Assembly: GCA_964500205.1 (NCBI GenBank) | Contig: CAZCNS010000013.1 | Location: 67,108 to 131,107, forward strand | Length of the DNA stretch: 64,000 bases | Direction of reading: 5' to 3' | From: UBA10329 sp964500205 | GTDB taxonomy: Bacteria; Bacteroidota; Bacteroidia; UBA10329 | Part shown: positions 1 to 7,430 of the stretch, piece by piece | Numbering within the stretch: position 1 is the stretch's first letter | Layout: each line of letters opens with the position of its first letter | The notes under the pieces: model-generated | The model's input: only the letters and a program-made list of their open reading frames with translations | Told to the model about the DNA's origin: nothing | Database searches by the model: none | Translations under genes and position numbers: made by a program

Positions 1-155
1 CTGTGGTTTTCACAGACAGACTTGGAAAAACCAAAGTGGTTCTGTTGTTTTCACAGACGCACTCGGAAAAATCAAAGTGGTTCTGTGGTTTCCACAGACG
101 GACTTGGAAAAATCAAAGGGGTTCTGTGGTTTCCACAGCAATGCTCCGAAAAACC
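1..155. repeat. 41-bp tandem repeat, about 3.8 copies
   Basis: Units start at 1, 42, 83 and 124 with exactly 41-bp spacing. The last unit decays after about 32 bases and the array may continue left of the window. Each unit opens with an inverted repeat around CTGTGGTTTCCACAG (6-bp arms, 3-nt loop). It is perfect in units 3 and 4, weaker in units 1 and 2. The rest of the unit is a GGAAAAAYCAAAG-type tract. There are no unique spacers, so this is not CRISPR. Bases 156-342 hold no gene that I can support, only the AT-rich leader of the next gene. Confidence 0.9.
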
Positions 156-342
156 GGATGTTCAATGGTGTTCAATTTTTTAGGGATCTTCGGTTGCTTG
201 GGGCATGTGGCAATTGATGATCTTGTTGCTATTGAGCGGTCTGAAAATGTGTGAATTCATAATGAATGTTAAAAATGATGTTTTGGGAAATGCGTTTTAT
301 GGAGGTTTTCTAAAAATTTGTGCCACACATAAAACAAACATC

Positions 343-1332
343 ATGGCACAACGACCTTGGATTTTCATGATCAACACCTTTGAGGTGAACACCAGGAGCA
401 GTAACCGCAAGATGCTGTCGCTGGTGACAGACACGCACGCGAAGCTCAGCGTAGGCAACGCGGATCCGGACATACAGGCTCTATTTGCCCTGCTTGACCC
501 GATCTACAACAACTACCGGCAGATCTGCATCGACTTTGATGTGGTGGCCGGCAACCGGCAAGGCGGCACCCTCGCGTTCGAGAATGTGATGGCACAGATA
601 CCCGCGCAGCTCCGGATATGGGAGGCCGGGGTGCGTGCCATACATTTTGAGGACACGCCCGAGGAGCGTGCCATCTTCCCCAATAAGCGGGGTCCGTTTC
701 AGTCAGGTACATACGAGGAGCGCCTGAGCGCGATCGGCTCGCTGGCGCAGAAACTGAGCACGATACCTGCCCTTGCGAGCACGCGTGCACAGGTACAGAG
801 CTTCTACAACATGGCGTTGGGCACCCGCGTGGCCCAGCAGCAGGATGAGGGGGCACTGGCCAGCATGAGCGACCTGCGCGAGAATGAGCGTGTGCTGGTG
901 GCCGATACACTCTATGGCATACTGGGCTCGCTGATGTTCAAATACCGCTCAGACAGGCGTCATATCGACAACTATTTTGACCTTACCCTGCTGCGGTCGA
1001 AGGCCGAGGTGTCACAGCAGCTTACAGTGAGCGGCACTTTGCGCCATGCGGTCACCTCTGCCCCGCTTGCCAATGCGCTGGTCACGCTGACGCTCGCTGA
1101 TGGTCAGCGCACGATGACCACCGACCTTCAAGGCAATTTCGAGTTTAGAGAGCTGGAGCTGGATGAGTCGGAGGAGGCCGAAGTGACATTCAGCCTGTCA
1201 GGCTTCACGCCCCGTACCGAGTTGTTGACCCTGGTGCCTGGGGAAGACCAGGTGGTTGACTCACTGCTGATGCCGCAGAGCATACCCACACCACCGCCCC
1301 CTACACCCACACCACCGCCCCCCGCGCCCTGA
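343..1332 (+). CDS. Hypothetical protein with carboxypeptidase-regulatory-like domain and Pro-rich tail
   Basis: A 329-residue protein. I start at the ATG at 343 because the longer in-frame extension to 205 is AT-rich leader-like sequence. The first 220 residues form a soluble-looking domain I do not recognise. No signal peptide is evident. Residues of about 230-300 resemble a CarboxypepD_reg / CNA-B-like beta-sandwich (VSGTLRHAVTSAPLANALVTL, then a GNFEFREL turn), which in Bacteroidota often sits in surface or scaffold proteins. The C-terminus is a repeat of Pro-Thr (TPPPPTPTPPPP), probably an extended linker. It is monocistronic, closed by a strong terminator. Function unknown. Confidence 0.8.
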   Translation: MAQRPWIFMINTFEVNTRSSNRKMLSLVTDTHAKLSVGNADPDIQALFALLDPIYNNYRQICIDFDVVAGNRQGGTLAFENVMAQIPAQLRIWEAGVRAIHFEDTPEERAIFPNKRGPFQSGTYEERLSAIGSLAQKLSTIPALASTRAQVQSFYNMALGTRVAQQQDEGALASMSDLRENERVLVADTLYGILGSLMFKYRSDRRHIDNYFDLTLLRSKAEVSQQLTVSGTLRHAVTSAPLANALVTLTLADGQRTMTTDLQGNFEFRELELDESEEAEVTFSLSGFTPRTELLTLVPGEDQVVDSLLMPQSIPTPPPPTPTPPPPAP

Positions 1333-1341
1333 TGTGGCCTG

Positions 1342-1380
1342 ACGCCCCGCTGGTGAAGTTGCCAGCGGGGCGTTTTTTTA
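1342..1380 (+). terminator. Rho-independent terminator
   Basis: Perfect 12-bp arms (ACGCCCCGCTGG at 1342-1353 and its complement at 1362-1373) around an 8-nt loop, followed by a run of seven T. It lies 9 bases after the stop of the preceding gene. Confidence 0.95.
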
Positions 1381-1425
1381 AGTCGGTGTCAGGTTGTGGC
1401 TTCGGGCGGGGTGACCGAAAGACCA

Positions 1426-1566
1426 TCAAGGGGTCATGTCCTTGAGCATCTCGTATTTCCGCTGTCTTTCCTTCCAGCGTTCGAGGGCATACTGCTGCAT
1501 GTCGTCCACCTTGTCCTTCTCGTCTATGATCTCGAAACCGAGCAGCGACTCGATGATGTCATGCCA
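1426..1566 (-). pseudogene. C-terminal remnant of a CNNM/CorC (hemolysin-type) protein
   Basis: The minus strand reads DIIESLLGFEIIDE, then DKVDDMQQYALERWKERQ to a stop. That is the characteristic C-terminal end of the second CBS domain and tail of DUF21/CNNM-CBS membrane proteins (family form: TLEDIIETLLGLEIVDESD...DMQ.LAR.RW..R). Nothing upstream on the minus strand (1567-1784) resembles the membrane or CBS domains, in any frame. I therefore read this as the last ~47 codons of a deleted gene. The 452-nt gap 1333-1784 otherwise holds only the terminator and the leader of the next gene. Similarity is judged from memory of the family. Confidence 0.55.
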
Positions 1567-1784
1567 TAGGAGACGCGACCTGCGTGCGGGTGGCAAAATA
1601 GCGCATCCATGGAGCCCCAATTCCGTGCGGGAGTGTACGATGGTCTCTACTTGACAGGGTTCTGGTATCTCAGGTTCTTTGCCGTGACTACAGGACTGGC
1701 ACTCTGATATCGGAAGGAGGCAGTAAATTCGCGGCCTTGTTCTGACGGTGACGGCCGCGTGCCCATCCTGACATAAACGCTGTG

Positions 1785-3734
1785 ATGTCGCGTATCATCG
1801 TACTGCTTGCACTCCTTCTGCCATACACGCAGCACAGCAGGGCGCAGGAGCTCTTCAGGTATGACAGCCTTTACGAGGTGAAGGAGGGGCTTCTTGGGAA
1901 AGCCGACTTCCAATACAGCAAGGACAGGAGCGGCACACCGCTGCGACAGGGGGCGTTCAGTTTCGTGGCAGCACAGATGGACACCACGTGCGCCACGCGG
2001 GCTAAGGATGTGGTGTGGACCGGCAGCTATAAGGATAACCTGAAGGACGGGGCATGGGAGTACACCGAGCTGTTGCAGGAGGTGGAGGTGGTGGGTTTCA
2101 CAGACACCTTTAAGGTGAATCTGCTGCTCAGTACTTTGAGAGAACGCATCAGAGGCACGTTTGACAAAGGGGTGCCCGAGGGACCGTGGACCCTCTCTTC
2201 CAGGGCATTCGAGAACGGCCGTCCGATAGGTGCCGGCAGCTCCGCCTCACTGCTGATGTCGCAGGCCAAGGTCTCTGGAAGGTTCGAGGCGGCAGGAACG
2301 GATGTTCGCGGGCATCCGTACCGCATATCCGGTGAGGCGTTGGATGGTCTGATGGTAGGCCCTTGGGAACTGGAACTGACGGTGAATGGCAGCGTTGTGC
2401 GCGAGGTGCGCGATTATGTGAAGGGATTCCTGCGGACGCTGCGGAGGATGGATGCAGGCACCGGGGACACGCTGCTTGTGGTAGATTTTCCGCTATCAAA
2501 AGAGGTGCAGAAGGTGATGGAGGGTGGTCGCACATCGCTGCGGCCGGCCAATGTGCCGTTGAGCCTCAATTTCAGTGACGGCTATCCCCGCAGTTCGACC
2601 TACCTGTCGGTGCAGCGCCCCGGTGGTGCGCTGATAGACCAGGTGCTGAAGCAGGTGTTCAAGAACGATGATGGCGTGTACAGGACGAACGGGTTGCCGC
2701 TTGGCACCAACCGCTTGATCCATCCGCTATCAGACACCGAGGAGCAGCTGCTGGCAAGCTGGCCTGAGCTGGTAAGGGACTACGAGGAGTCGGTGATGCG
2801 TCTGGCCTCGCTGCAGGATGAATTCTCGCGTTTTGCGACCAACGATACCTTGGAGCACATCCATCGCTGGGTAGCCCTGCAGCAGGACGTGTTGGGAAGC
2901 ATAGCACCTTGGGGCAGGTCTTTTGAGAATAAGGAGATAGAGTTCTACGACCGCAAGGGCATGCTGCTGGACCATGCCGCAGAGACCCTGCTGATGGATT
3001 CCCTTCACCTTCCGCACAGTGAGGTCATCATCCTCTTCGGGGAAGCGTCCCGCGAGGAGGGTCTGCTTCAGTTCGTCACTGCCAATATGGAGGACCGCAT
3101 GCTCTATGCCGATTCGTTGGAGCGTCTCTATCAGGACGTGATAGCGGGTCTGTCGCTTGACGAGAGCATCGCCTCACTGGCCTCGCGCATAGAGGAGGTG
3201 GCAGCCAGCACAGGCAAGGCCCTGCGTGACGGAGTGACTGATGAGCGGGTGGCACCTTTCGCAGACCGGATGAGGAGTGTCTATGTCGATGCGCAGCTGA
3301 ACGAGGCCGTGTCCCGTTTCCGTGATTTCAATGCATCGAGGGAGGTGCAGCGCGCATTCGGAGACTCTATCGTGTCGGCATACGCGGAGGTCGAGGACAT
3401 GCTTCAGGTGGCATCCCGTATATATCGCAGGGCAGATGCCATAGACACCCTTTACACCGAGTATGTGTTCGACCCCTACACTTTCAACGACCGGTTCCCG
3501 AGGCGGATAAAGAGGAGGCTGTATCAGTTTGCGGCCGAAGAGACCTTCGCCATGTTGGTGGCCGAGGCGCTGCGTGCGACCGATGCCGCCCTGATGCGCA
3601 GATGGCTGCAGCGCATAGAGGATATGCAGCGCATGCTTGTAAGTGTGCTCAATGAGGACACCGCACGCATGGAGAGGCGCATACGCACCAAGATGACCCT
3701 GGAACAGCGACTTGAACTGCTTGGCATCGATTAA
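1785..3734 (+). CDS. Exported MORN-like repeat protein
   Basis: 649 residues from the ATG at 1785 (a GTG lies just before it). The first 22 residues are a signal peptide (MSRIIVLLALLLPYTQHSRAQ). Residues of about 65-220 contain several turns of the type 'G.Y.....DG.WEY' and 'GTFDKGVPEGPWTL', which match MORN-variant/YwqK-like repeats of Bacteroidota exported proteins. The remaining 400 residues are highly charged and predicted helical, likely coiled coil. No catalytic motif is visible. It is followed 6 nt later by a DUF2490 gene, so the two are probably co-transcribed. Role unknown; an envelope or surface-associated protein is my inference. Confidence 0.8.
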   Translation: MSRIIVLLALLLPYTQHSRAQELFRYDSLYEVKEGLLGKADFQYSKDRSGTPLRQGAFSFVAAQMDTTCATRAKDVVWTGSYKDNLKDGAWEYTELLQEVEVVGFTDTFKVNLLLSTLRERIRGTFDKGVPEGPWTLSSRAFENGRPIGAGSSASLLMSQAKVSGRFEAAGTDVRGHPYRISGEALDGLMVGPWELELTVNGSVVREVRDYVKGFLRTLRRMDAGTGDTLLVVDFPLSKEVQKVMEGGRTSLRPANVPLSLNFSDGYPRSSTYLSVQRPGGALIDQVLKQVFKNDDGVYRTNGLPLGTNRLIHPLSDTEEQLLASWPELVRDYEESVMRLASLQDEFSRFATNDTLEHIHRWVALQQDVLGSIAPWGRSFENKEIEFYDRKGMLLDHAAETLLMDSLHLPHSEVIILFGEASREEGLLQFVTANMEDRMLYADSLERLYQDVIAGLSLDESIASLASRIEEVAASTGKALRDGVTDERVAPFADRMRSVYVDAQLNEAVSRFRDFNASREVQRAFGDSIVSAYAEVEDMLQVASRIYRRADAIDTLYTEYVFDPYTFNDRFPRRIKRRLYQFAAEETFAMLVAEALRATDAALMRRWLQRIEDMQRMLVSVLNEDTARMERRIRTKMTLEQRLELLGID

Positions 3735-3740
3735 CCGGAG

Positions 3741-4553
3741 ATGGTAAGGACACTTTGGCTCTTGATGGTGCTGATGCAAGCTTGGCAGGGATCCAGGGCA
3801 CAGAGCACGGATATCGACCTCAGCTCCAAGCAGTCCCGCCAGACCATGGAAGGCTGGTTCGGTGCGTACACCAAGTACAGGGTGACTGAGAAGGTCTTCT
3901 ACTACGGTGAATATCACTACCGTAGGCGCAATTTCATGCGCGACATGGCACAGGTCTATCTCAGGTTCGGAGCCACCTACCTCGTGAATAAGAACCTGGA
4001 GGTGACGGCCGGTGTGGTTACTCCCGTTTATTGGGCCCCGGACCGTACCCGCGAGAACATAGACCCTGTGGTGATGCAATACCGGCTCTGGGAGCAGTTG
4101 CTGTTCGTTCAGCGATTCAAGCGATTGAAGCTTTATCACCAATTGCGTTTTGAGCAGCGATGGAGACGCTCTTATGTGAAGGATTCCCCTTTTCTGCTCA
4201 CCTATAGGTTCCGGTACAAGATCATGACCTACATACCGCTCAACAGGCCGACACTTGTCAATCGTACCCTGTTCTTCTCAGCCTACGAGGAGATATTCAT
4301 CCAGGCAGGCAACTCCATCATCTACGACCATTTTGAGGATAACCGAGTGTTCCTCGGACTGGGTTATATCATCAACGAGAGTTTTCAAGTTCAGGCAGGT
4401 TACATGTGGACATTCCGTCATGCCGGTGCGCCCAACAGGTATGAGCACAGGCATGTTCCACGTGTTAGCATCTACCACAACCTTGATTTTTACGGCAAGC
4501 GTCAGGAGAAGAACCGCCAGCGGCAGGTGCGTATCCTCAATGACGATTTCTGA
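3741..4553 (+). CDS. DUF2490 family outer-membrane beta-barrel protein
   Basis: 270 residues with a signal peptide (about residues 1-20, ending SRAQ). The body alternates aromatic and charged residues in short strands, for example WFGAYTKYRVTEKVFYYGEY and RLWEQLLFVQRFKRLKLYHQ. This pattern is typical of DUF2490, a Bacteroidota family predicted to form an outer-membrane beta barrel. It starts 6 nt after the preceding exported protein, with GGAG just upstream, so the two likely form an operon. It ends 5 nt from the convergent ispH gene. Confidence 0.85.
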   Translation: MVRTLWLLMVLMQAWQGSRAQSTDIDLSSKQSRQTMEGWFGAYTKYRVTEKVFYYGEYHYRRRNFMRDMAQVYLRFGATYLVNKNLEVTAGVVTPVYWAPDRTRENIDPVVMQYRLWEQLLFVQRFKRLKLYHQLRFEQRWRRSYVKDSPFLLTYRFRYKIMTYIPLNRPTLVNRTLFFSAYEEIFIQAGNSIIYDHFEDNRVFLGLGYIINESFQVQAGYMWTFRHAGAPNRYEHRHVPRVSIYHNLDFYGKRQEKNRQRQVRILNDDF

Positions 4554-4558
4554 CCTTT

Positions 4559-5782
4559 TCACATCATGGCATCCCGCACCGCGTCCTCCACGGCCACGGT
4601 GCCCGGGCGCAGGGCGAGGATGCGCTGCATCACCCTGTCCACCACGGCATCGGGGCATGATGCACCCGATGTGAGCACGATGCGCAGCACCTCTTTTTCT
4701 GGGAGAAAATTCTCGGTGTGCAGCATCTGGTGGCTGCGCCATTCGTGGTGATGCACGCTGCCATCGTCCATGATCTCGCGCTCGGTGCTGATGAAGTAGG
4801 TGGGGAAGCGTGTCTCGCACAGCTCCACGAGGTGCGATGTGTTGCTGCTGTTGTAGCCGCCCACGACTATGGCCAGGTCGGCCTGCTCCTGAAGCAGGGC
4901 CAGTGTGGCGCTCTGGTTGTCGTTGGTGGCGTAGCAGAGGGTGTCGCGGGTGTCGGCAAAATGCTGTCGGTAGCTGCTCTCCCCGTAGCGCTCCACGATG
5001 GCCGAGCGCAGGTGGTCGGCTATGGCCTGGGTCTCGGTGGCGAGCATGGTGGTCTGGTTCACCACCCCGATGCGGCTGAGGTGCAGGGCGGGGTCGAAAT
5101 CCTTTGATGCACGGCTGCGGAAATGCTGCTCGAACACCTCTGCGCCCAGCTCTCCCTTGATGATGCGGCCGAGGATGATGGCCTCCTCCATGTCCTTGAT
5201 GACCATGGAAGGCGCGTTCTGCATGCTATGAGAGAAGGTGGCGCGGGTCTCCTCGTGCTGATGCTTGCCGTGGATGATGACCGTGAAGTCGTCCTCGCCC
5301 AGCTTGGCCGACCGTTTCCAGACCTTCTCCACGAAAGGACAGGTGGTGTTGTAGGTGGTAGGTTCGATGCCCATGCTGCGCAGCCGTTGCTCGGTCTCGA
5401 CCGTGGTGCCGAATGCCGGGATGATGACCACATCATCCGCATCGATCTCCTCCCAAGGGATCAGTTGGTTGCCCTCGGTGTCCATGATGAATCGGATGCC
5501 ATGGCCCTGAAGGTCCTCGTTCACATCCGGGTTGTGTATCATCTGACTGAGCAGGAAGATGCGCTTGCCGGGATTCTCGGCTATGGCGCGGTAGCTGATC
5601 TCGATGGCATTCTCCACCCCATAGCAGAAACCGAAGTGGCGCGCAATGATGAACTGCACGCTGCCGAGGTCGATGACGGTGGGAGTGAAGTCCTGCTTGC
5701 GGGGGTCGGCATTCTTCCGAGCTTCCTTGATGGGGCCGATGATGGGTGAGCGGTAGAACTCAGGGATGTCGAACTTCTTCAT
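4559..5782 (-). CDS. ispH: 4-hydroxy-3-methylbut-2-enyl diphosphate reductase
   Basis: 407 residues; the long IspH form, longer than the ~315-residue E. coli type, with an N-terminal extension as in cyanobacterial and plant enzymes. IspH performs the last step of the MEP isoprenoid pathway, reducing HMBPP to IPP and DMAPP with a [4Fe-4S] cluster. The three cluster cysteines are visible: C53 (HFGFCYGVENA), C148 (NTTCPFVEKVW) and C376 (SGASCPDAVV). The SNTSHLVELCE motif is also present. I start at ATG 5782, because the TTG three codons upstream would overlap the promoter. Its Fe-S need links it functionally to the suf operon in this window. Confidence 0.97.
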   Translation of the reverse strand: MKKFDIPEFYRSPIIGPIKEARKNADPRKQDFTPTVIDLGSVQFIIARHFGFCYGVENAIEISYRAIAENPGKRIFLLSQMIHNPDVNEDLQGHGIRFIMDTEGNQLIPWEEIDADDVVIIPAFGTTVETEQRLRSMGIEPTTYNTTCPFVEKVWKRSAKLGEDDFTVIIHGKHQHEETRATFSHSMQNAPSMVIKDMEEAIILGRIIKGELGAEVFEQHFRSRASKDFDPALHLSRIGVVNQTTMLATETQAIADHLRSAIVERYGESSYRQHFADTRDTLCYATNDNQSATLALLQEQADLAIVVGGYNSSNTSHLVELCETRFPTYFISTEREIMDDGSVHHHEWRSHQMLHTENFLPEKEVLRIVLTSGASCPDAVVDRVMQRILALRPGTVAVEDAVRDAMM

Positions 5783-5788
5783 GAGGGC

Positions 5789-5796
5789 CAAAGTTA
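5789..5796 (-). promoter_or_regulatory. -7 promoter box of ispH
   Basis: TAACTTTG on the minus strand matches the Bacteroidota -7 consensus TAnnTTTG exactly. Only 6 nt separate it from the ispH ATG, so the transcript may be leaderless. Confidence 0.65.
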
Positions 5797-5898
5797 GGGG
5801 CGGCTTTCGGGCGCGAGCGGAAAAGGATAAGCACCAGATGCAGGGTTTTGTTCCTTGAGAGCATCACCATTGGCATGCGCCCCTTTTGAAACCCTCCG

Positions 5899-5906
5899 TA
5901 CTTTCG
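5899..5906 (+). promoter_or_regulatory. -7 promoter box of lpdA
   Basis: TACTTTCG lies 29 nt upstream of the lpdA ATG. It matches TAnnTTTG except for C in place of the last T, a variant that recurs upstream of other genes here. Confidence 0.5.
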
Positions 5907-5935
5907 CGGGCATCACAAGAAAACAGCAAGAGAAA

Positions 5936-7324
5936 ATGAGTTACGACCTGATAGTGATAGGAAGCGGCCCCGGGGGCTATGTGGCGGCCATCCGCGCATC
6001 GCAGCTTGGGATGAAGGTAGGCGTGGTGGAGAAGGCCGAACTGGGCGGCATCTGCCTCAACTGGGGCTGCATACCCACCAAGGCACTGCTCAAGAGCGCA
6101 CAGGTGTTCGAGTACATGAACCACGCTGCCGACTACGGCATCAGCGTCAGCGACCCCAAGGCCGACATCAAGGAGATGGTGAAGCGGAGCAGGGGAGTGG
6201 CCGATGGCATGAGCAAAGGCATTCAGTTCCTTTTCAAGAAGAACAAGATCGAGCACATCGCAGGGCACGGCCGTGTGAAAGGCACGGGCAAGGTCAGCAT
6301 TACCGATGCCGATGGCAAGGAGACCGAGGTGACAGCCAAGCACATCATCCTCGCGCTCGGTGCGCGTTCGCGCCAGCTTCCCAACCTGAAGCAGGACGGC
6401 AAGAAGGTGATCGGCTATCGCGATGCGATGGTGCTGGAGAAGCAGCCGAAGAGCATGGTGATAGTCGGGTCGGGCGCGATAGGTTCGGAATTCGCGTACT
6501 TCTATAACGCCATCGGCACGGAGGTGACGCTGGTGGAGTACATGCCTAATATCGTTCCCGTAGAGGACGAGGAAGTGAGCAAGCAGCTCGCCCGCAGTTT
6601 TAAGAAGTCAGGCATGAAAGTGATGACCGAGGCCAGTGTGGAGAAGGTCGATACCAGCGGCACAGGTTGTAAGGTGACCGTGAAGACCAAGAAGGGCGAG
6701 GAGATCATCGAGTGCGACATTGTGCTGAGCGCGGTGGGCATCGAGGCCAACTTGGAAGATGCTGGACTGGAACAGACAGGCATCGTCATCGACAAGGGCC
6801 GTATTGTGGTGGACGAGTACTACGCCACTAACATACCGGGCGTGTATGCCATAGGTGATTGTGTCCCTGGTCCTGCGCTGGCCCACGTGGCAAGTGCTGA
6901 GGGCATCATCTGCGTGGAGAAGATCGCTGGTCACCACCCCGAACCGCTCGACTACAACAATATCCCGGGCTGCACCTACTGCTCGCCAGAAGTTGCATCG
7001 GTCGGCTACACCGAGGCCAAGGCCAAGGAAGCGGGCTATGAACTGAAGATCGGCAAGTTCCCTTTCTCGGCCAGTGGCAAGGCCAGCGCGGCAGGGGCGA
7101 AGGACGGTTTCGTGAAGCTCATCTTCGATGCCAAGTATGGCGAGCTGTTGGGTGCGCACATGATCGGGGCCAACGTCACCGAGATGATTGCAGAGATAGT
7201 AGCGATCCGCAAGCTGGAGACCACCGGCCACGAGATCATCAAGACCGTACACCCGCACCCGACCATGAGCGAGGCCATCATGGAAGCTGCCGCTGCGGCT
7301 TACGATGAGGTGATTCACTTGTAA
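5936..7324 (+). CDS. lpdA: Dihydrolipoyl dehydrogenase (E3)
   Basis: 462 residues. E3 reoxidises dihydrolipoamide on the 2-oxoacid dehydrogenase complexes and the glycine cleavage system, passing electrons through FAD and a disulfide to NAD. The FAD-binding GSGPGG is at residues 9-14. The redox disulfide is C40/C45 (GGICLNWGCIPTK). The NAD fold GSGAIGSEFAYFY follows, and the catalytic His-containing HPHPTMSEA is near the C-terminus. I start at the ATG at 5936, which gives the canonical MSYDLIVIG N-terminus. No E1 or E2 gene is adjacent; it appears monocistronic. Confidence 0.97.
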   Translation: MSYDLIVIGSGPGGYVAAIRASQLGMKVGVVEKAELGGICLNWGCIPTKALLKSAQVFEYMNHAADYGISVSDPKADIKEMVKRSRGVADGMSKGIQFLFKKNKIEHIAGHGRVKGTGKVSITDADGKETEVTAKHIILALGARSRQLPNLKQDGKKVIGYRDAMVLEKQPKSMVIVGSGAIGSEFAYFYNAIGTEVTLVEYMPNIVPVEDEEVSKQLARSFKKSGMKVMTEASVEKVDTSGTGCKVTVKTKKGEEIIECDIVLSAVGIEANLEDAGLEQTGIVIDKGRIVVDEYYATNIPGVYAIGDCVPGPALAHVASAEGIICVEKIAGHHPEPLDYNNIPGCTYCSPEVASVGYTEAKAKEAGYELKIGKFPFSASGKASAAGAKDGFVKLIFDAKYGELLGAHMIGANVTEMIAEIVAIRKLETTGHEIIKTVHPHPTMSEAIMEAAAAAYDEVIHL

Positions 7325-7329
7325 AGAAT

Positions 7330-7417
7330 GGGGCGAGGGACGGGGGACAAGGGACGTGAGTTCAGTCAGTGGACAGAAGCAGCGTCATTGTGACCACTTT
7401 GCGTCCTTTGCGTGAAA
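7330..7417. repeat. Two short dispersed repeats in the lpdA-asnB gap
   Basis: Bases 7330-7356 are a run of GGGACRAGGGAC-type heptamers, also found at 43373-43403 and inside sufD at 51397-51428. Bases 7396-7417 read TTTGCGTCCTTTGCGTGAAA, the complement of the TTTCACGCAAAG-type tract at 53732-53773. Confidence 0.7.
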
Positions 7418-7430
7418 TAACCCATCATTC

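Noticed and set aside
1..155. CRISPR array
   Set aside because: The units are contiguous 41-bp direct repeats with no spacers, and no cas gene is near.
63..342. Start of the first gene upstream of 343 (for example ATG 205 or 262)
   Set aside because: The extension is AT-rich, adds no signal peptide or known domain, and the ATG at 343 begins the part with normal codon use.
3174..4142. 322-residue open frame on the minus strand
   Set aside because: It lies antisense across two well-supported exported-protein genes and has no signal, motif or ribosome site.
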